DNA of 64,000 nt from Dechloromonas denitrificans (GTDB lineage Bacteria; Pseudomonadota; Gammaproteobacteria; Burkholderiales; Rhodocyclaceae). Below the pieces are notes generated by a model, which was given only the letters and a program-made list of their open reading frames with translations, had not been told where the DNA came from and ran no database searches. This document shows, piece by piece, positions 19,003 to 28,480 of the stretch. The position numbers and the translations under genes are program-made. The first letter of the stretch is position 1, and each line of letters starts with the position of its first letter. The stretch is from NCBI RefSeq assembly GCF_020510665.1, contig NZ_CP075187.1, positions 2,190,501 to 2,254,500 of the forward strand, read 5' to 3'.

Positions 19003-20433
19003 ATGCCGCGCAAGCCCGCAGCCTCAAAGAAGCCCGCCGTTACCAAGATCTTCGTCCTCGACACCAACGTGCTGATGCACGATCCCAGCAGCCTGTTCCG
19101 CTTTGAAGAGCACGACGTTTTCCTGCCGATCATGACGCTGGAAGAGCTCGACAATCACAAGAAGGGCATGTCCGAAATTGCCCGCAATGCCCGCCAGACA
19201 TCGCGTACGCTCGATGAACTGCTGGCCGCCAACGGCGAGGATGACATCGACGAGGGCATCGATCTTTACGGCCCATCAGCCAAACTGGCCAGCGGCCGCC
19301 TTTACCTGCAAACCGAAGCAATCAGCGCCGATCTGCCACAAGGCCTGCCGACCTCCAAGGTCGATAACCAGATCCTTTCGGTGGTCATCCACCTGCAGAA
19401 AAAATTTCCCAAGCGTCCGGTCATCCTGGTGTCGAAAGACATCAACATGCGCATCAAGTCGCGCGCCCTCAACCTGCTTGCCGAGGACTACTTCAACGAC
19501 AAGGTGCTCGAGGATACCGACATCCTGTACACCGGTACCCGCGCCCTGCCCGACAATTTCTGGGACAAGCACGGCAAGGGCATGGAGTCGTGGAAAAAGG
19601 AGGCCAAGACCTACTACAAGGTCAGTGGCCCGCTGTGCCCGCAAATGCTGGTCAATGAATTCGTCTGGATGGAAAAGGATGGCTTCACCGCCATCGTCAA
19701 GGAAACCTCCGGCAAAAGTGCCGTACTCGAAACCCTGGTTGATTACACGCATCCCAAAAATGCGGTATGGGGTATCACGGCACGCAATCGCGAGCAGAAT
19801 TTCGCGATGAACCTGCTGATGAACCCGGACATCGACTTCGTCACCCTGCTCGGCCAGGCCGGTACTGGCAAAACCCTGCTGACGCTCGCCGCCGGCTTGA
19901 CCCAGGTTCTCGAAAGCAAGCAGTTTGCCGAAATCATCATGACCCGGGCCACAGTCCCGGTCGGTGAGGACATCGGCTTCCTGCCTGGTACGGAAGAGGA
20001 AAAAATGGCCCCCTGGATGGGCGCGCTGGAAGACAATCTCGACGTCCTCACCCATACCGATGAAGCAAGCAGCGGCACCTACGGCGGCGACTGGGGTAAA
20101 GCGGCGACCAACGACATCATTCGTTCGCGAGTCAAGATCAAGTCGATGAACTTCATGCGCGGCCGGACCTTCCTGAAGAAGTACCTGATCATCGATGAAG
20201 CCCAGAATCTGACGCCCAAGCAGATGAAAACCCTGGTGACTCGCGCCGGTCCAGGAACCAAGGTTGTCTGCCTCGGCAATATTGCCCAGATCGACACTCC
20301 CTACCTGACAGAAGGGAGTTCAGGTCTGACTTACGTGGTCGACCGCTTTAAAGGCTGGGCTCACTCCGGTCACATAACGTTACAACGTGGTGAGCGTTCC
20401 CGCTTGGCGGACCATGCAGCCGAAGTGTTATAA
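19003..20433 (+). CDS. PIN domain-PhoH ATPase fusion (PhoH2 type)
   Basis: 476 residues. The N-terminal ~140 residues form a PIN-domain nuclease (IFVLDTNVLMHDP with Asp20, then EELDNHKKG). The C-terminal half is a PhoH ATPase with Walker A GQAGTGKTLL near residue 287 and Walker B LIIDEAQNLTP. PhoH2 proteins of this layout act as ATP-dependent RNA helicase/ribonucleases. No paired antitoxin-like phoAT gene is upstream; instead the peroxiredoxin gene lies 33 bp ahead, so it is probably co-transcribed with bcp. A terminator follows the stop codon. Confidence 0.92.
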   Translation: MPRKPAASKKPAVTKIFVLDTNVLMHDPSSLFRFEEHDVFLPIMTLEELDNHKKGMSEIARNARQTSRTLDELLAANGEDDIDEGIDLYGPSAKLASGRLYLQTEAISADLPQGLPTSKVDNQILSVVIHLQKKFPKRPVILVSKDINMRIKSRALNLLAEDYFNDKVLEDTDILYTGTRALPDNFWDKHGKGMESWKKEAKTYYKVSGPLCPQMLVNEFVWMEKDGFTAIVKETSGKSAVLETLVDYTHPKNAVWGITARNREQNFAMNLLMNPDIDFVTLLGQAGTGKTLLTLAAGLTQVLESKQFAEIIMTRATVPVGEDIGFLPGTEEEKMAPWMGALEDNLDVLTHTDEASSGTYGGDWGKAATNDIIRSRVKIKSMNFMRGRTFLKKYLIIDEAQNLTPKQMKTLVTRAGPGTKVVCLGNIAQIDTPYLTEGSSGLTYVVDRFKGWAHSGHITLQRGERSRLADHAAEVL

Positions 20434-20451
20434 TCGCTGGAAATAACCAAA

Positions 20452-20480
20452 GGGGCCGTGTCAGCGACACGGCCTTTTCG
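20452..20480 (+). terminator. rho-independent terminator after phoH-like gene
   Basis: Stem GGCCGTGTC/GACACGGCC with loop AGC (20454-20474) followed by TTTTCGTTT. It lies between the PhoH stop and the start of the Tat-exported transglutaminase-like gene, and overlaps that gene's longer upstream frame. This is one reason to start that gene later. Confidence 0.85.
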
Positions 20481-20514
20481 TTTCAGCCACGGGCTGCTCT
20501 GCCGGAGGAAACTT

Positions 20515-21798
20515 TTGAAACGTCGTGATTTTCTAGTATCTGCCGCCGCTCTGACGCTTTTTGCAAGCGAAGCTGCCGCCGCAAAAAAACACAGCAGTGC
20601 CAAGGCTACTGCGGGCAAATCGTCTTCATCGAAATCCAGTGGTGCCAAGAAAGGCGCCACCTCGAAAAAGTCCGGACAATCGACGAAAAAAGGACGGCAC
20701 AGCTATCGCCAGGTAGCCGCCGGTCCCGTCACGCACACGGCCGACGATCCTGTCATCGAAAGACCCCCACAGGGTACTTCTGCCTCGCGCCTGCCGCCCG
20801 TCAAGGCAGCCGAACCACCCAGCGAATGGCGTACCTACGAAATCACCACTACGGTGAACCTAAAAAACACCAGTGGTCAAAGCAAGCTCTGGCTGCCGTT
20901 GCCACTGAATCAGGACACGCTCTTCCAGCGCACCCTGGGTCACTCGTGGGGTGGCAACCCAAACAATTCGAGCATGCGACGCCTACCCGATGGCGATCTC
21001 GAAGTATTTCGCTGCGAATGGAAGGAGAGTGGCGAGGCAACACTTCAGCTCACCACCCTGGTCACGACCGCGGACCGTCATTTCGACGTGACAAAGCGCA
21101 CCGTTGCGCCTGAGCGCGAAGATATTCTCCGACGCAACCTGCAGGCCTCCCAGTTGATCCCGAATGATGGCCTCGCATTCCAGCTTGGAGAGCGAATTGT
21201 TGGCCGCATCAAGGACCCGGTCGCCCAGGCGAAGGCAATTTATGACTGGGTCGTCGATAACTCAATCTATGACCCCAGCCTCCCTGGCTGCGGCACTGGC
21301 GATGTCCGCAAGCAGCTGATTCAAGGACAGTACGGTGGACGCTCTGCCGATATCAACGGGCTTTTTGTTTCGATTTGTCGGGCCATCGGCATCCCGGCAC
21401 GCTGTGTCTACGGCTTGCGCGTAGGGCCATCGCGCCTGTTCCGCAGCCTGGGCTTGAACAGCAGCGACGCAACGCGCGGACAACACGTCCGGGCAGAGTT
21501 CTACATCCCTGGCTACGGCTGGATTCCGGTCGATCCCAGCGATGTACGCCGCTCGATTGCACTGGAAGGCTACTCGGACCGCGACAGCAAGCTTCTGTCG
21601 CTGAAAAAAATCCTGTTCGGCGTATGGGAAATGAACTGGATTGCATTCAATGTCGGCAGTGACATCACCCTGCCCGGACAGAGCCGGATACTGCCCTTCC
21701 TGCTGCTTCCACAGCTCGAATCAAATGCCGGGCGGCTTGATGGAACCAACCCGGCAGCTATTCAATATACGATCAGCACACGCGGTGTCGAGCTCTGA
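20515..21798 (+). CDS. Tat-exported transglutaminase-like protein, catalytic Cys replaced by Ser
   Basis: 427 residues from a TTG at 20515, chosen because GGAGGA lies just before it and translation then opens with a twin-arginine signal, KRRDFLVSAAALTLFASEAAAA. A Ser/Lys-rich linker of ~40 residues follows, then a beta-rich region and a transglutaminase-like fold (SADINGLFVSICRAIGIPAR, then HVRAEFYIPGYGWIPVDPS). His and Asp of the triad are present, but the nucleophile position, 15 residues before GIPAR, is Ser in GGRSAD where active enzymes have Cys. It may be a binding or inactive relative. The function is unknown. A terminator separates it from phoH. Confidence 0.85.
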   Translation: MKRRDFLVSAAALTLFASEAAAAKKHSSAKATAGKSSSSKSSGAKKGATSKKSGQSTKKGRHSYRQVAAGPVTHTADDPVIERPPQGTSASRLPPVKAAEPPSEWRTYEITTTVNLKNTSGQSKLWLPLPLNQDTLFQRTLGHSWGGNPNNSSMRRLPDGDLEVFRCEWKESGEATLQLTTLVTTADRHFDVTKRTVAPEREDILRRNLQASQLIPNDGLAFQLGERIVGRIKDPVAQAKAIYDWVVDNSIYDPSLPGCGTGDVRKQLIQGQYGGRSADINGLFVSICRAIGIPARCVYGLRVGPSRLFRSLGLNSSDATRGQHVRAEFYIPGYGWIPVDPSDVRRSIALEGYSDRDSKLLSLKKILFGVWEMNWIAFNVGSDITLPGQSRILPFLLLPQLESNAGRLDGTNPAAIQYTISTRGVEL

Positions 21799-21801
21799 AA
21801 C

Positions 21802-23208
21802 CTAGTTATCCGAGCTGACAAAACCACCGCCAGCCAGATTCTGGAAGCGGGTGAACTCACCCACGAAGTTCATCCGCACCGTTCCTGTCGGACCATTACG
21901 CTGCTTGCCGATAATCACTTCGGCAATCCCCTTGTCCGGGGTATCCGGCTTGTAATATTCCTCGCGGTACATCATCAGAATAACGTCCGCGTCCTGCTCG
22001 ATAGCGCCGGACTCGCGCAAGTCAGACATCATCGGACGCTTGTCGGTTCGCTCTTCGACCTTTCGGGAGAGCTGAGAAAGCGCCACGATAGGAACCTGCA
22101 ACTCCTTGGCGAGGGATTTGATCGAGCGTGAAATTTCGGACACTTCCGTTGCACGGTTTTCTCCCTGCTTGTTACCACTCATCAACTGGATGTAGTCGAT
22201 GACCAGCAAGCCGAGCTTCCCGCCATACTGCCGCGCCAAACGTCGTGCCCGAGCCCGCAGATTGGCCGGGCTGAGACCGCCGGTCTCGTCGATATAAATT
22301 GGTGCCTCATGCAACTTGCCGAGGGCAAAGGAGAGTTTTGACCACTCCTCGTCATTCATCCGGCCGGTTCGAAGATTCTGCGAGTTCAGACGTCCGATTG
22401 AAGCCAGCATCCGCATGGCCAACTGGGCGCCACCCATTTCCATCGAAAACACTCCGACCGGCAAACCAGTGTCGACCGCGACATTCTCCGCGATATTCAA
22501 GGCAAATGCCGTTTTCCCCATGGATGGGCGGCCGGCCACGATAATCAGGTCCCCCGGCTGGAAACCGGAGGTCTTTTGATCAAGGTCGATAAAACCGGTT
22601 GGCACGCCGGTAATGTCCGACGGGTTATCCCGGTCGTGCAGCTCCTGGATGCGCTCAACCACCTGGGTCAGCAAAGGGTTGATGTGCACAAAACCTTCAC
22701 TGTGCCCAGCCCCTGCTTCGGCGATCTTGAAAATCTTGGACTCGGCTTCGTCGAGCAAGGTTGCCGCATCACGCCCAAGGGGATTCAAGGCATCAGAGGC
22801 AATTTCATCTGCCGTCGCGACCAGTTGGCGCAACACGGCACGCTCTCGGACAATTTCAGCGTAACGCCGGATATTTGCAGCTGACGGCGTATTTGCTGCC
22901 AGTTCGCCCAAGTAAGCCAGGCCACCGGTCTGATCGCTTTCTCCTGCCGCATCGAGCGCCTCGGCCACGGTAACGACGTCAGCCGGCTTGGCTCGTTCGA
23001 GAAGGCCACGAATCTGACGAAAAATTCGCCGATGCTCATCACGATAGAAGTCGCTATCGGTGAGCAGATCGCCCATTCGGTCCCATGCCTGGTTATCAAG
23101 CAGGAGACCACCAAGAACGGATTGCTCGGCCTCGATCGAGTGCGGCGGGACACGTAGCTGAGCGAGGGAAGGATCGACAGATTTTGGTTTTGGCGGACGC
23201 TGGTTCAT
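21802..23208 (-). CDS. dnaB: replicative DNA helicase
   Basis: 468 residues. Hexameric 5'-3' helicase of the replication fork. N-terminal domain VPPHSIEAEQSVLGGLLLDN, then the RecA-like domain with Walker A AGRPSMGKTAFALN (~209) and LLVIDYIQLM as Walker B; SQLSRKVEERTDKRP is characteristic. No intein interrupts it. It lies downstream of rplI after a terminator. The 3' end converges on the transglutaminase-like gene with only 3 bp between stop codons. Confidence 0.97.
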   Translation of the reverse strand: MNQRPPKPKSVDPSLAQLRVPPHSIEAEQSVLGGLLLDNQAWDRMGDLLTDSDFYRDEHRRIFRQIRGLLERAKPADVVTVAEALDAAGESDQTGGLAYLGELAANTPSAANIRRYAEIVRERAVLRQLVATADEIASDALNPLGRDAATLLDEAESKIFKIAEAGAGHSEGFVHINPLLTQVVERIQELHDRDNPSDITGVPTGFIDLDQKTSGFQPGDLIIVAGRPSMGKTAFALNIAENVAVDTGLPVGVFSMEMGGAQLAMRMLASIGRLNSQNLRTGRMNDEEWSKLSFALGKLHEAPIYIDETGGLSPANLRARARRLARQYGGKLGLLVIDYIQLMSGNKQGENRATEVSEISRSIKSLAKELQVPIVALSQLSRKVEERTDKRPMMSDLRESGAIEQDADVILMMYREEYYKPDTPDKGIAEVIIGKQRNGPTGTVRMNFVGEFTRFQNLAGGGFVSSDN

Positions 23209-23224
23209 CGGGAAGAGTGTAAAT

Positions 23225-23255
23225 TAAAAAGGCCTCGCAAATGCGAGGCCTTTCA
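23225..23255 (-). terminator. terminator of the rpsF-priB-rpsR-rplI operon
   Basis: Stem AAAGGCCTCGC/GCGAGGCCTTT with loop AAAT (23228-23253). On the minus strand it is followed by a T-rich run (TTTTTAATTT), so it ends transcripts from rplI. dnaB begins 17 bp beyond, so dnaB expression depends on read-through or a promoter inside this short gap. Confidence 0.9.
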
Positions 23256-23275
23256 ATGAAACAGAGTAAGCGAAA

Positions 23276-23722
23276 TTACTCGGCAACCACAGCCACATTG
23301 ATGTTGGCCAGCACGTCGGTGTGCAGGGCAACGTCGAGCGGGAATTCACCGATCGTCTTGAGCGGGCCTTCCGGCATGCGAACAGCTGAACGATCGACGG
23401 CAAAGCCGGCAGCCTTCAGTGCTTCAGCAACGTCGGCATTACCGACGGAACCGAACAGGCGGCCATCCATACCGGCCTTGCGGGCAACGGTAACGGTGGT
23501 GCCGTTCATCTTGTCGGCAACGCCCTGGGCTGCAGCCAGCTTTTCAGCGGCCAGCTTTTCCAGTTCAGCGCGACGAGCTTCAAACTCAGCCATGGCAGCA
23601 GGCGTAGCACGCTTGGCCATACGCTTCGGGATCAGGAAATTACGGGCGTAACCGTCCTTGACCTTGACGACATCACCGAGGTTACCGAGGTTAACAACCT
23701 TCTCGAGCAGAATGATTTGCAT
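23276..23722 (-). CDS. rplI: 50S ribosomal protein L9
   Basis: 148 residues, standard L9 length. N-terminal [36 protein letters not shown] is the conserved 23S-rRNA-binding domain, then a long connecting helix rich in Ala/Glu/Lys and a C-terminal domain. Last gene of the rpsF-priB-rpsR-rplI operon, 18 bp after rpsR. Confidence 0.98.
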   Translation of the reverse strand: MQIILLEKVVNLGNLGDVVKVKDGYARNFLIPKRMAKRATPAAMAEFEARRAELEKLAAEKLAAAQGVADKMNGTTVTVARKAGMDGRLFGSVGNADVAEALKAAGFAVDRSAVRMPEGPLKTIGEFPLDVALHTDVLANINVAVVAE

Positions 23723-23740
23723 GTTTCGTCTCCTCGAAAA

Positions 23741-24016
23741 TTATTGATGGTTATCGGTGTAAGGCAGCAGAGCCAGGAAGCGGGCGCGCTTGATTGCGGT
23801 GCCCAGCTGACGCTGATAGCCGGCCTTGGTACCGGTCAGACGAGCCGGCATGATCTTGGCGTTTTCCTGGATGTATTCCTTGAGAACGTCTACATCTTTG
23901 TAGTCGATCTGTTCGACCTTTTCAGCCGTGAAGCGGCAGAATTTGCGACGCTTGAACAGGCCGCCACCGCGCTTCTTTTTCTTGTCGTCATCCTTCTTCT
24001 TGAAGAATCGAGCCAT
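23741..24016 (-). CDS. rpsR: 30S ribosomal protein S18
   Basis: 91 residues, slightly longer than the usual ~75 because of a Lys-rich N-terminus ([18 protein letters not shown]). The core [38 protein letters not shown] is unmistakable S18. The start lies inside the 3' end of priB: 29 bp are read in two frames. Confidence 0.97.
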   Translation of the reverse strand: MARFFKKKDDDKKKKRGGGLFKRRKFCRFTAEKVEQIDYKDVDVLKEYIQENAKIMPARLTGTKAGYQRQLGTAIKRARFLALLPYTDNHQ

Positions 24017-24317
24017 TTTCGTTTCCTTCCAAAAATTCTATTGAGTGCACATGCAGTACGGGCATTTTGCTGTTGCGATTTCTGGCAGCCAGAAAACCTG
24101 TCACTTTGACACCCCCACTCAGAGGGACTGCTTCAAGCCAGCGGGCAGAATCACCCAAGGCCAAAACAGCAATTTCCACTTCTACCAGGCGCTCTGTTTT
24201 GTTTTCAATCTGTGAGGAGCTGTGTTGCAGCCATCCTTCACTGACTGGAATTCCTGCCGGCGTGTAGCGCAACGCTTTACGCTCAAGCAGCTTTCCAGTG
24301 ATTTCAAGACAGTTCAG
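23988..24317 (-). CDS. priB: primosomal replication protein N
   Basis: 109 residues if started at a CTG (complement of 24315-24317), giving [32 protein letters not shown]. This matches the PriB opening (MNxLxLxG..RxAxLRxSPAGIP) and the usual length of ~100. No ATG, GTG or TTG lies in frame between the rpsF stop and this point; the next downstream start, TTG at 24272, would delete the first beta strand of the OB fold. PriB is a single-strand DNA-binding protein of replication restart. Position between rpsF and rpsR is the classical one. The last 29 bp overlap rpsR in another frame. Confidence 0.85.
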   Translation of the reverse strand: MNCLEITGKLLERKALRYTPAGIPVSEGWLQHSSSQIENKTERLVEVEIAVLALGDSARWLEAVPLSGGVKVTGFLAARNRNSKMPVLHVHSIEFLEGNENGSILQEEG

Positions 24318-24340
24318 CCGTAATCCCGTACAAATATCCG

Positions 24341-24712
24341 TTAAGCAGCCGGTGCTTCGACGGCAGCTTCACCAGCCAGCAAAGACTTGGACTTTTCTTC
24401 CTTCATCATCGGGGAAGGAGTCGTCACAGCAGCCTTCATCTTGACGGTCAGGTGGCGCAGAACAGCGTCGTTGAACTTGAACGAATGTTCGAGTTCATTG
24501 AGCGTTTCACCTTCGCACTCGATGTTCATCAGGACGTAGTGAGCTTTGTGGATCTTCTGGATCGGGTAAGCCAGCTGACGACGGCCCCAATCTTCAAGAC
24601 GGTGGATCGTGCCGTTCTTTGCGGTAACGATGGCGCGGTAACGCTCGACCATGCCTGGCACTTGTTCGCTTTGGTCCGGGTGGACGATAAAGACGATTTC
24701 GTAATGGCGCAT
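24341..24712 (-). CDS. rpsF: 30S ribosomal protein S6
   Basis: 123 residues. [25 protein letters not shown] and the [29 protein letters not shown] segment identify S6; the C-terminal tail ([17 protein letters not shown]) is a low-complexity extension replacing the glutamate tail of E. coli. AAAAGGAG ribosome-binding site precedes the ATG. First gene of the rpsF-priB-rpsR-rplI operon. Confidence 0.97.
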   Translation of the reverse strand: MRHYEIVFIVHPDQSEQVPGMVERYRAIVTAKNGTIHRLEDWGRRQLAYPIQKIHKAHYVLMNIECEGETLNELEHSFKFNDAVLRHLTVKMKAAVTTPSPMMKEEKSKSLLAGEAAVEAPAA

Positions 24713-24765
24713 GCAAACTCCTTTTGGCTAATACCCCCCGCCATGCGGTCGCGGTGGGGCAAGGT

Positions 24766-24804
24766 TGAAAAGCCCACGACTATAGCAGAAATCGTGGGCT
24801 TAGA
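24766..24804 (-). terminator. terminator between acyl-CoA dehydrogenase gene and rpsF
   Basis: Ten-base inverted repeat AAGCCCACGA (24770-24779) with TCGTGGGCTT (24792-24801), loop of 12. On the minus strand it is followed by TTTTCAACC. It ends the fimV-like/acyl-CoA dehydrogenase transcript and isolates rpsF, whose promoter must lie in the remaining ~60 bp. Confidence 0.75.
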
Positions 24805-24826
24805 GGGAAAAACAAAGGCTTATTTA

Positions 24827-26608
24827 TTAAAAACCATCGTCATCGATCTGAAGCGCACCAACAGCACCGGTGATAACAGACTCAGCCAAGCCCTCCGCCT
24901 GAGTCAAAAAGTGGTCAGCATAGAAGCGGGTTGTAGCCAGCTTGGCTTTCCAGAAAGGGTCCGTATCACCGGACGACAACCTGGCACGGGCAATAACCGC
25001 TGCCCGCCCTAGTTGCCAACCTCCGGCAACAATCCCCAGCAGATAAAGAAACGGCACAGCGCCGGCATGAACCGCTTTGGTATCCGACGAAAATGTCTCG
25101 ACAATCCAGGAAACAGCCTTTTCCAGCGCGTCGACCGCAGCATTCTGACGGGCACCTACGTGCGACAGATCATCATCGAGCTGTAGTGCAGCGGCACGCA
25201 TATCTGCAATCAAGGCTGCAATCGTCGCCCCTTTTTCACGAGCAATCTTCCTGCCAATCAGATCGTTTGCCTGAATTGCCGTTGTACCTTCGTAAATTGC
25301 AGTGATTCGCGCATCGCGCAGATGCTGGGCTGCACCCGTTTCCTCGATATAACCCATGCCGCCGTGAACTTGCACGCCGAGCGAGGCAATATCGATGGCA
25401 CTCTCGGTACTCCACCCCTTCACCACTGGAATCATCAAATCAGCAAAGGCCTGACCGCGCTGGCGAGCAAGCGCATCCGGGTTGGCATGCGCGTGATCCT
25501 GTGCCGTTGCCGTCACATAGGCCAAAGCTCGCATTGCCTCGATCCGGGCACGCATCGACATCAACATGCGTCGAACGTCAGGATGCTTGATAATCGGGAC
25601 TTTCGGCCCGCCACGTACACCAACCTCAGCCCCCTGCACACGATCCCTGGCGTAGGCAACTGCCCGCTGGTAAGCCCGCTCGGCGTCACCCAGACCTTCC
25701 AGGCCGACATTGAAGCGGGCTGCGTTCATCATGATGAACATGTATTCCAGACCACGATTCTCTTCACCAACCAGCGTCCCGATAGCACCACCATTGTCGC
25801 CAAAGGCCAGAACGGCAGTTGGGCTACCATGAATACCCAGCTTGTGCTCAATCGAGACACAGAAGACGTCATTACGCTCGCCCGGCTCACCTGCTGCATC
25901 GAGCAGGAACTTCGGAACTACAAAAAGGGAAATCCCCTTGACCCCCTCCGGGGCATCGGGCGTGCGAGCCAGAACCAGATGGACAATATTGTCCGCCATG
26001 TCGTGCTCGCCGTAGGTAATGAAGATTTTCTGGCCAAAAATCCTGTAGGTACCATCTCCGACAGGCTCTGCACGACTGCGCACGGCTGCAAGATCTGACC
26101 CCGCCGAGGGCTCGGTCAGATTCATCGTACCCGTCCACTCACCGGAGACCAGTTTCGGCAAATACGTCGCTTTCTGAGCATCCGTACCGGCGATCATCAG
26201 TGCCTCGATAGCTCCCTGGGTCAACATCGGACACAAGGAAAAAGCATGATTGGAGGCCTTCCACATTTCACTGACGGCAGCAGATAGCAAACGGGGCAAG
26301 CCCTGGCCGCCGAACTCGGGGTCGCAACCCAAGCCATTCCAGCCATTGTCCACAAATTGACGATAAGCCTCCTTGAAGCCAGGCGAGGTGGTTACCACCT
26401 TATCCGCCCACTTGGCCCCCTCTCGATCACCCACCCGATTCAGCGGGGAAAGAACCTCACCCGCAAACTTGGCAGCCTCATCGAGAATTGCATCAACCAC
26501 ATCCGGAGAAGCCTCTTCACAACCAGGCAGCGCTACAACCTGATCCAGGCCTGCCAGCTCCTGCATGACAAAACGGATGTCCTTCAGCGGTGCAACATAT
26601 TCGCTCAT
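24827..26608 (-). CDS. acyl-CoA dehydrogenase, large (DmdC/FadE-like) type
   Basis: 593 residues, about 200 longer than a classical acyl-CoA dehydrogenase because of a C-terminal extension. FAD flavoenzyme introducing a C2-C3 double bond into acyl-CoA and passing electrons to ETF. MNLTEPSAGSDLAAVRSRA and VHGGMGYIEETGAAQHLRDARITAIYEGTTAIQ are core motifs. This size class includes DmdC (3-methylmercaptopropionyl-CoA dehydrogenase) and other medium/long-chain enzymes; the substrate cannot be assigned. etfBA lie 2.5 kb upstream on the same strand. Overlaps the FimV-like stop by four bases. Confidence 0.9.
   Translation of the reverse strand: MSEYVAPLKDIRFVMQELAGLDQVVALPGCEEASPDVVDAILDEAAKFAGEVLSPLNRVGDREGAKWADKVVTTSPGFKEAYRQFVDNGWNGLGCDPEFGGQGLPRLLSAAVSEMWKASNHAFSLCPMLTQGAIEALMIAGTDAQKATYLPKLVSGEWTGTMNLTEPSAGSDLAAVRSRAEPVGDGTYRIFGQKIFITYGEHDMADNIVHLVLARTPDAPEGVKGISLFVVPKFLLDAAGEPGERNDVFCVSIEHKLGIHGSPTAVLAFGDNGGAIGTLVGEENRGLEYMFIMMNAARFNVGLEGLGDAERAYQRAVAYARDRVQGAEVGVRGGPKVPIIKHPDVRRMLMSMRARIEAMRALAYVTATAQDHAHANPDALARQRGQAFADLMIPVVKGWSTESAIDIASLGVQVHGGMGYIEETGAAQHLRDARITAIYEGTTAIQANDLIGRKIAREKGATIAALIADMRAAALQLDDDLSHVGARQNAAVDALEKAVSWIVETFSSDTKAVHAGAVPFLYLLGIVAGGWQLGRAAVIARARLSSGDTDPFWKAKLATTRFYADHFLTQAEGLAESVITGAVGALQIDDDGF
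25130..25142 (-). repeat. 13-base word (copy 5)
   Basis: GTCGACCGCAGCA in the acyl-CoA dehydrogenase gene, coding AAVDA. Confidence 0.85.
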
Positions 26609-28437
26609 GCCCCCTCCACTTCTCTTTCCATGCGGTTTGATGTTTCCTTGAGTTCGATCAGGAACAGAATTTCCTCGACAACCGGCAAAGCAAAACCAAC
26701 TCGCTTACCGCCACGGTTATCGCGCAACAGCTGATAAAGATAGCCAACCACATCGCCCGACGACCAGAACTGGGTCACCGACGCCATGATGCGCGGCATA
26801 TCCTCAAGACATTCCGGACGCGGAGCAACGGGGACAGGAGAAACCGGAACCTCATCATCGAGAATCAGGTCCAGCGAATGACGGTTCTGACTCGGCTCCG
26901 AGCCATCCCATTGTTGAATTTCAACATTGAAGTTCTGGTTCAGATTCAACGCAACAGCTTCGAATTCATTACGCATGCCAGCCATCTTGTAGACGTCCAT
27001 CAGACGAATCCATGGCTGCAAGGCCTCCTGCGGATTGTTATCGATGTACTCCTGAAGCGCCTGGGCTGCACCCTTGACACGCCCGAAAGAAAGCATGATG
27101 TCAGCCAGTTCCATGACCGGATTGGCTTCAAAATGTTCATCAAGCGTCGTGGCATTGACCGAAAAAACAGAATCCAATTGGGCCTCAGCCAGGGAGTCGC
27201 TCGCTGCCTGCGGCGCATTGCTGACCACTTCACCTGTATCGTGCCCATCAAGCTCAAGGTCGACCTTCATGGTCGAACCCATCATGCCCGGCTCGACGGG
27301 CAGATCAACACCACCGAGCTCTTCGTGCTCTTCATCGCGCTTTGGATCAACCTCCAACCCGGGCGCAACGAACAAATCGTCAGAATCGATATTGCGCAAT
27401 TGGCGCTCACGATAATTTCTCCAGCCAAGCAAGCCGCCGAGCGCCAACACAGCCACCGACAAAAGCCCGTAGAGCCCCCACTCGGAGAGATCGCTCGACG
27501 AATCGGCTACAGCAGGCGGCTGGCTGGCTGGCGGAGCAGTCGGCGCAGGCGCAACAGGCTTGGCACTATCGCCAACGGGCTGAGCCCCCGCTACCGCAGG
27601 CGCTCCCTGAGCCGTTTCCTTCTCGGAACGCTGGGCAATTTCCAGCGTTCTCTGTTCCAGCTCAGCCAAGGTACCTTCCATGTTGCGCAGCTTTTCCGCC
27701 GTCGCCATTTGGGTATTGGCCTGCTCATGAAGCGCCATCAGCATGCGATATTCGAGGCGTAGCACTTCACGCTGAGCCTCGACCGATTGCCCGGCACCTG
27801 CCTGCCTGCCCATGCCGGCGATATCGGTCGCCAGGCGCAAGGAAGGATCACCGACATCGATCCCCGTTGAAAGCATCAAGCGGTCCGGCAATCCCTTGCC
27901 AGCATCATTGCGTCCGACAGGACGCGAACGCGGGGCCGAAGGACGGGAAACAACCGGCCCACGGTCTGCCGCCGCTGGACGCGAAGCAGCCTTTGCTGAA
28001 TTTCCTTGAACCTGTGACGGCAATTCGCGGGCAACCGCACGTGGCGACGACTCAGGCGCAACATCCCTGGCCGGCGAAGCGAGAATCACATAATCACGAG
28101 AGATATCATTCCCACACGCCACATGCACGGCAAACTGCATGATCGGCTCACGCAAGGGAATATCTGATTTGATTTCCAGAACGGGCGGATTGCCATTGCG
28201 AGTACTCAGCACCGCTTTCTTGAGCCAAGGCAGATCACCGCCATTCGCAGGCTGAACAAGGCGATAGCATGAAGCATCAAGCACTTCCTTGCCCCCGCCC
28301 AGCAAACCGACCTCAACCTGCAGACGATCGCCCAATGCTGGCTGCCCCCTGAGCTCCCCCAGCCCAATCGCTGAAGCGCTCGCAGAAACGGCGAGCAAGG
28401 CGACCGGAAAGCAATAACGGAAAGTCAAACAATTCAA
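26605..28437 (-). CDS. FimV/HubP-like polar landmark protein
   Basis: 610 residues from a TTG at 28437, chosen because TGAGGG lies ~8 bp before it and it begins a clean signal peptide (MNCLTFRYCFPVALLAVSASASA) followed by IGLGELRGQPALGDRLQVEV, the FimV N-terminal signature. A periplasmic Pro/Ala/Ser-rich part, a coiled coil (~EAQREVLRLEYRMLMALHEQ), one membrane segment (LYGLLSVAVLALGGLLGW) and an acidic cytoplasmic part follow; LADIMLSFGRVKGAAQALQEYI is a TPR-like motif of the FimV C-terminus. FimV proteins organise cell poles and type IV pili/twitching. No LysM repeat is evident. Codes in frame up to 28545, overlapping the upstream gene, which argues for the later start. Confidence 0.83.
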   Translation of the reverse strand: MNCLTFRYCFPVALLAVSASASAIGLGELRGQPALGDRLQVEVGLLGGGKEVLDASCYRLVQPANGGDLPWLKKAVLSTRNGNPPVLEIKSDIPLREPIMQFAVHVACGNDISRDYVILASPARDVAPESSPRAVARELPSQVQGNSAKAASRPAAADRGPVVSRPSAPRSRPVGRNDAGKGLPDRLMLSTGIDVGDPSLRLATDIAGMGRQAGAGQSVEAQREVLRLEYRMLMALHEQANTQMATAEKLRNMEGTLAELEQRTLEIAQRSEKETAQGAPAVAGAQPVGDSAKPVAPAPTAPPASQPPAVADSSSDLSEWGLYGLLSVAVLALGGLLGWRNYRERQLRNIDSDDLFVAPGLEVDPKRDEEHEELGGVDLPVEPGMMGSTMKVDLELDGHDTGEVVSNAPQAASDSLAEAQLDSVFSVNATTLDEHFEANPVMELADIMLSFGRVKGAAQALQEYIDNNPQEALQPWIRLMDVYKMAGMRNEFEAVALNLNQNFNVEIQQWDGSEPSQNRHSLDLILDDEVPVSPVPVAPRPECLEDMPRIMASVTQFWSSGDVVGYLYQLLRDNRGGKRVGFALPVVEEILFLIELKETSNRMEREVEGA

Positions 28438-28480
28438 GGAAACAGCCCTCAATGACAAAAAACTAAGCGGATTGTAGTCG

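Noticed and set aside
20458..20514. Longer N-terminus for the transglutaminase-like protein
   Set aside because: The upstream part overlaps the phoH terminator and destroys the twin-arginine signal; TTG at 20515 has GGAGGA at proper spacing.
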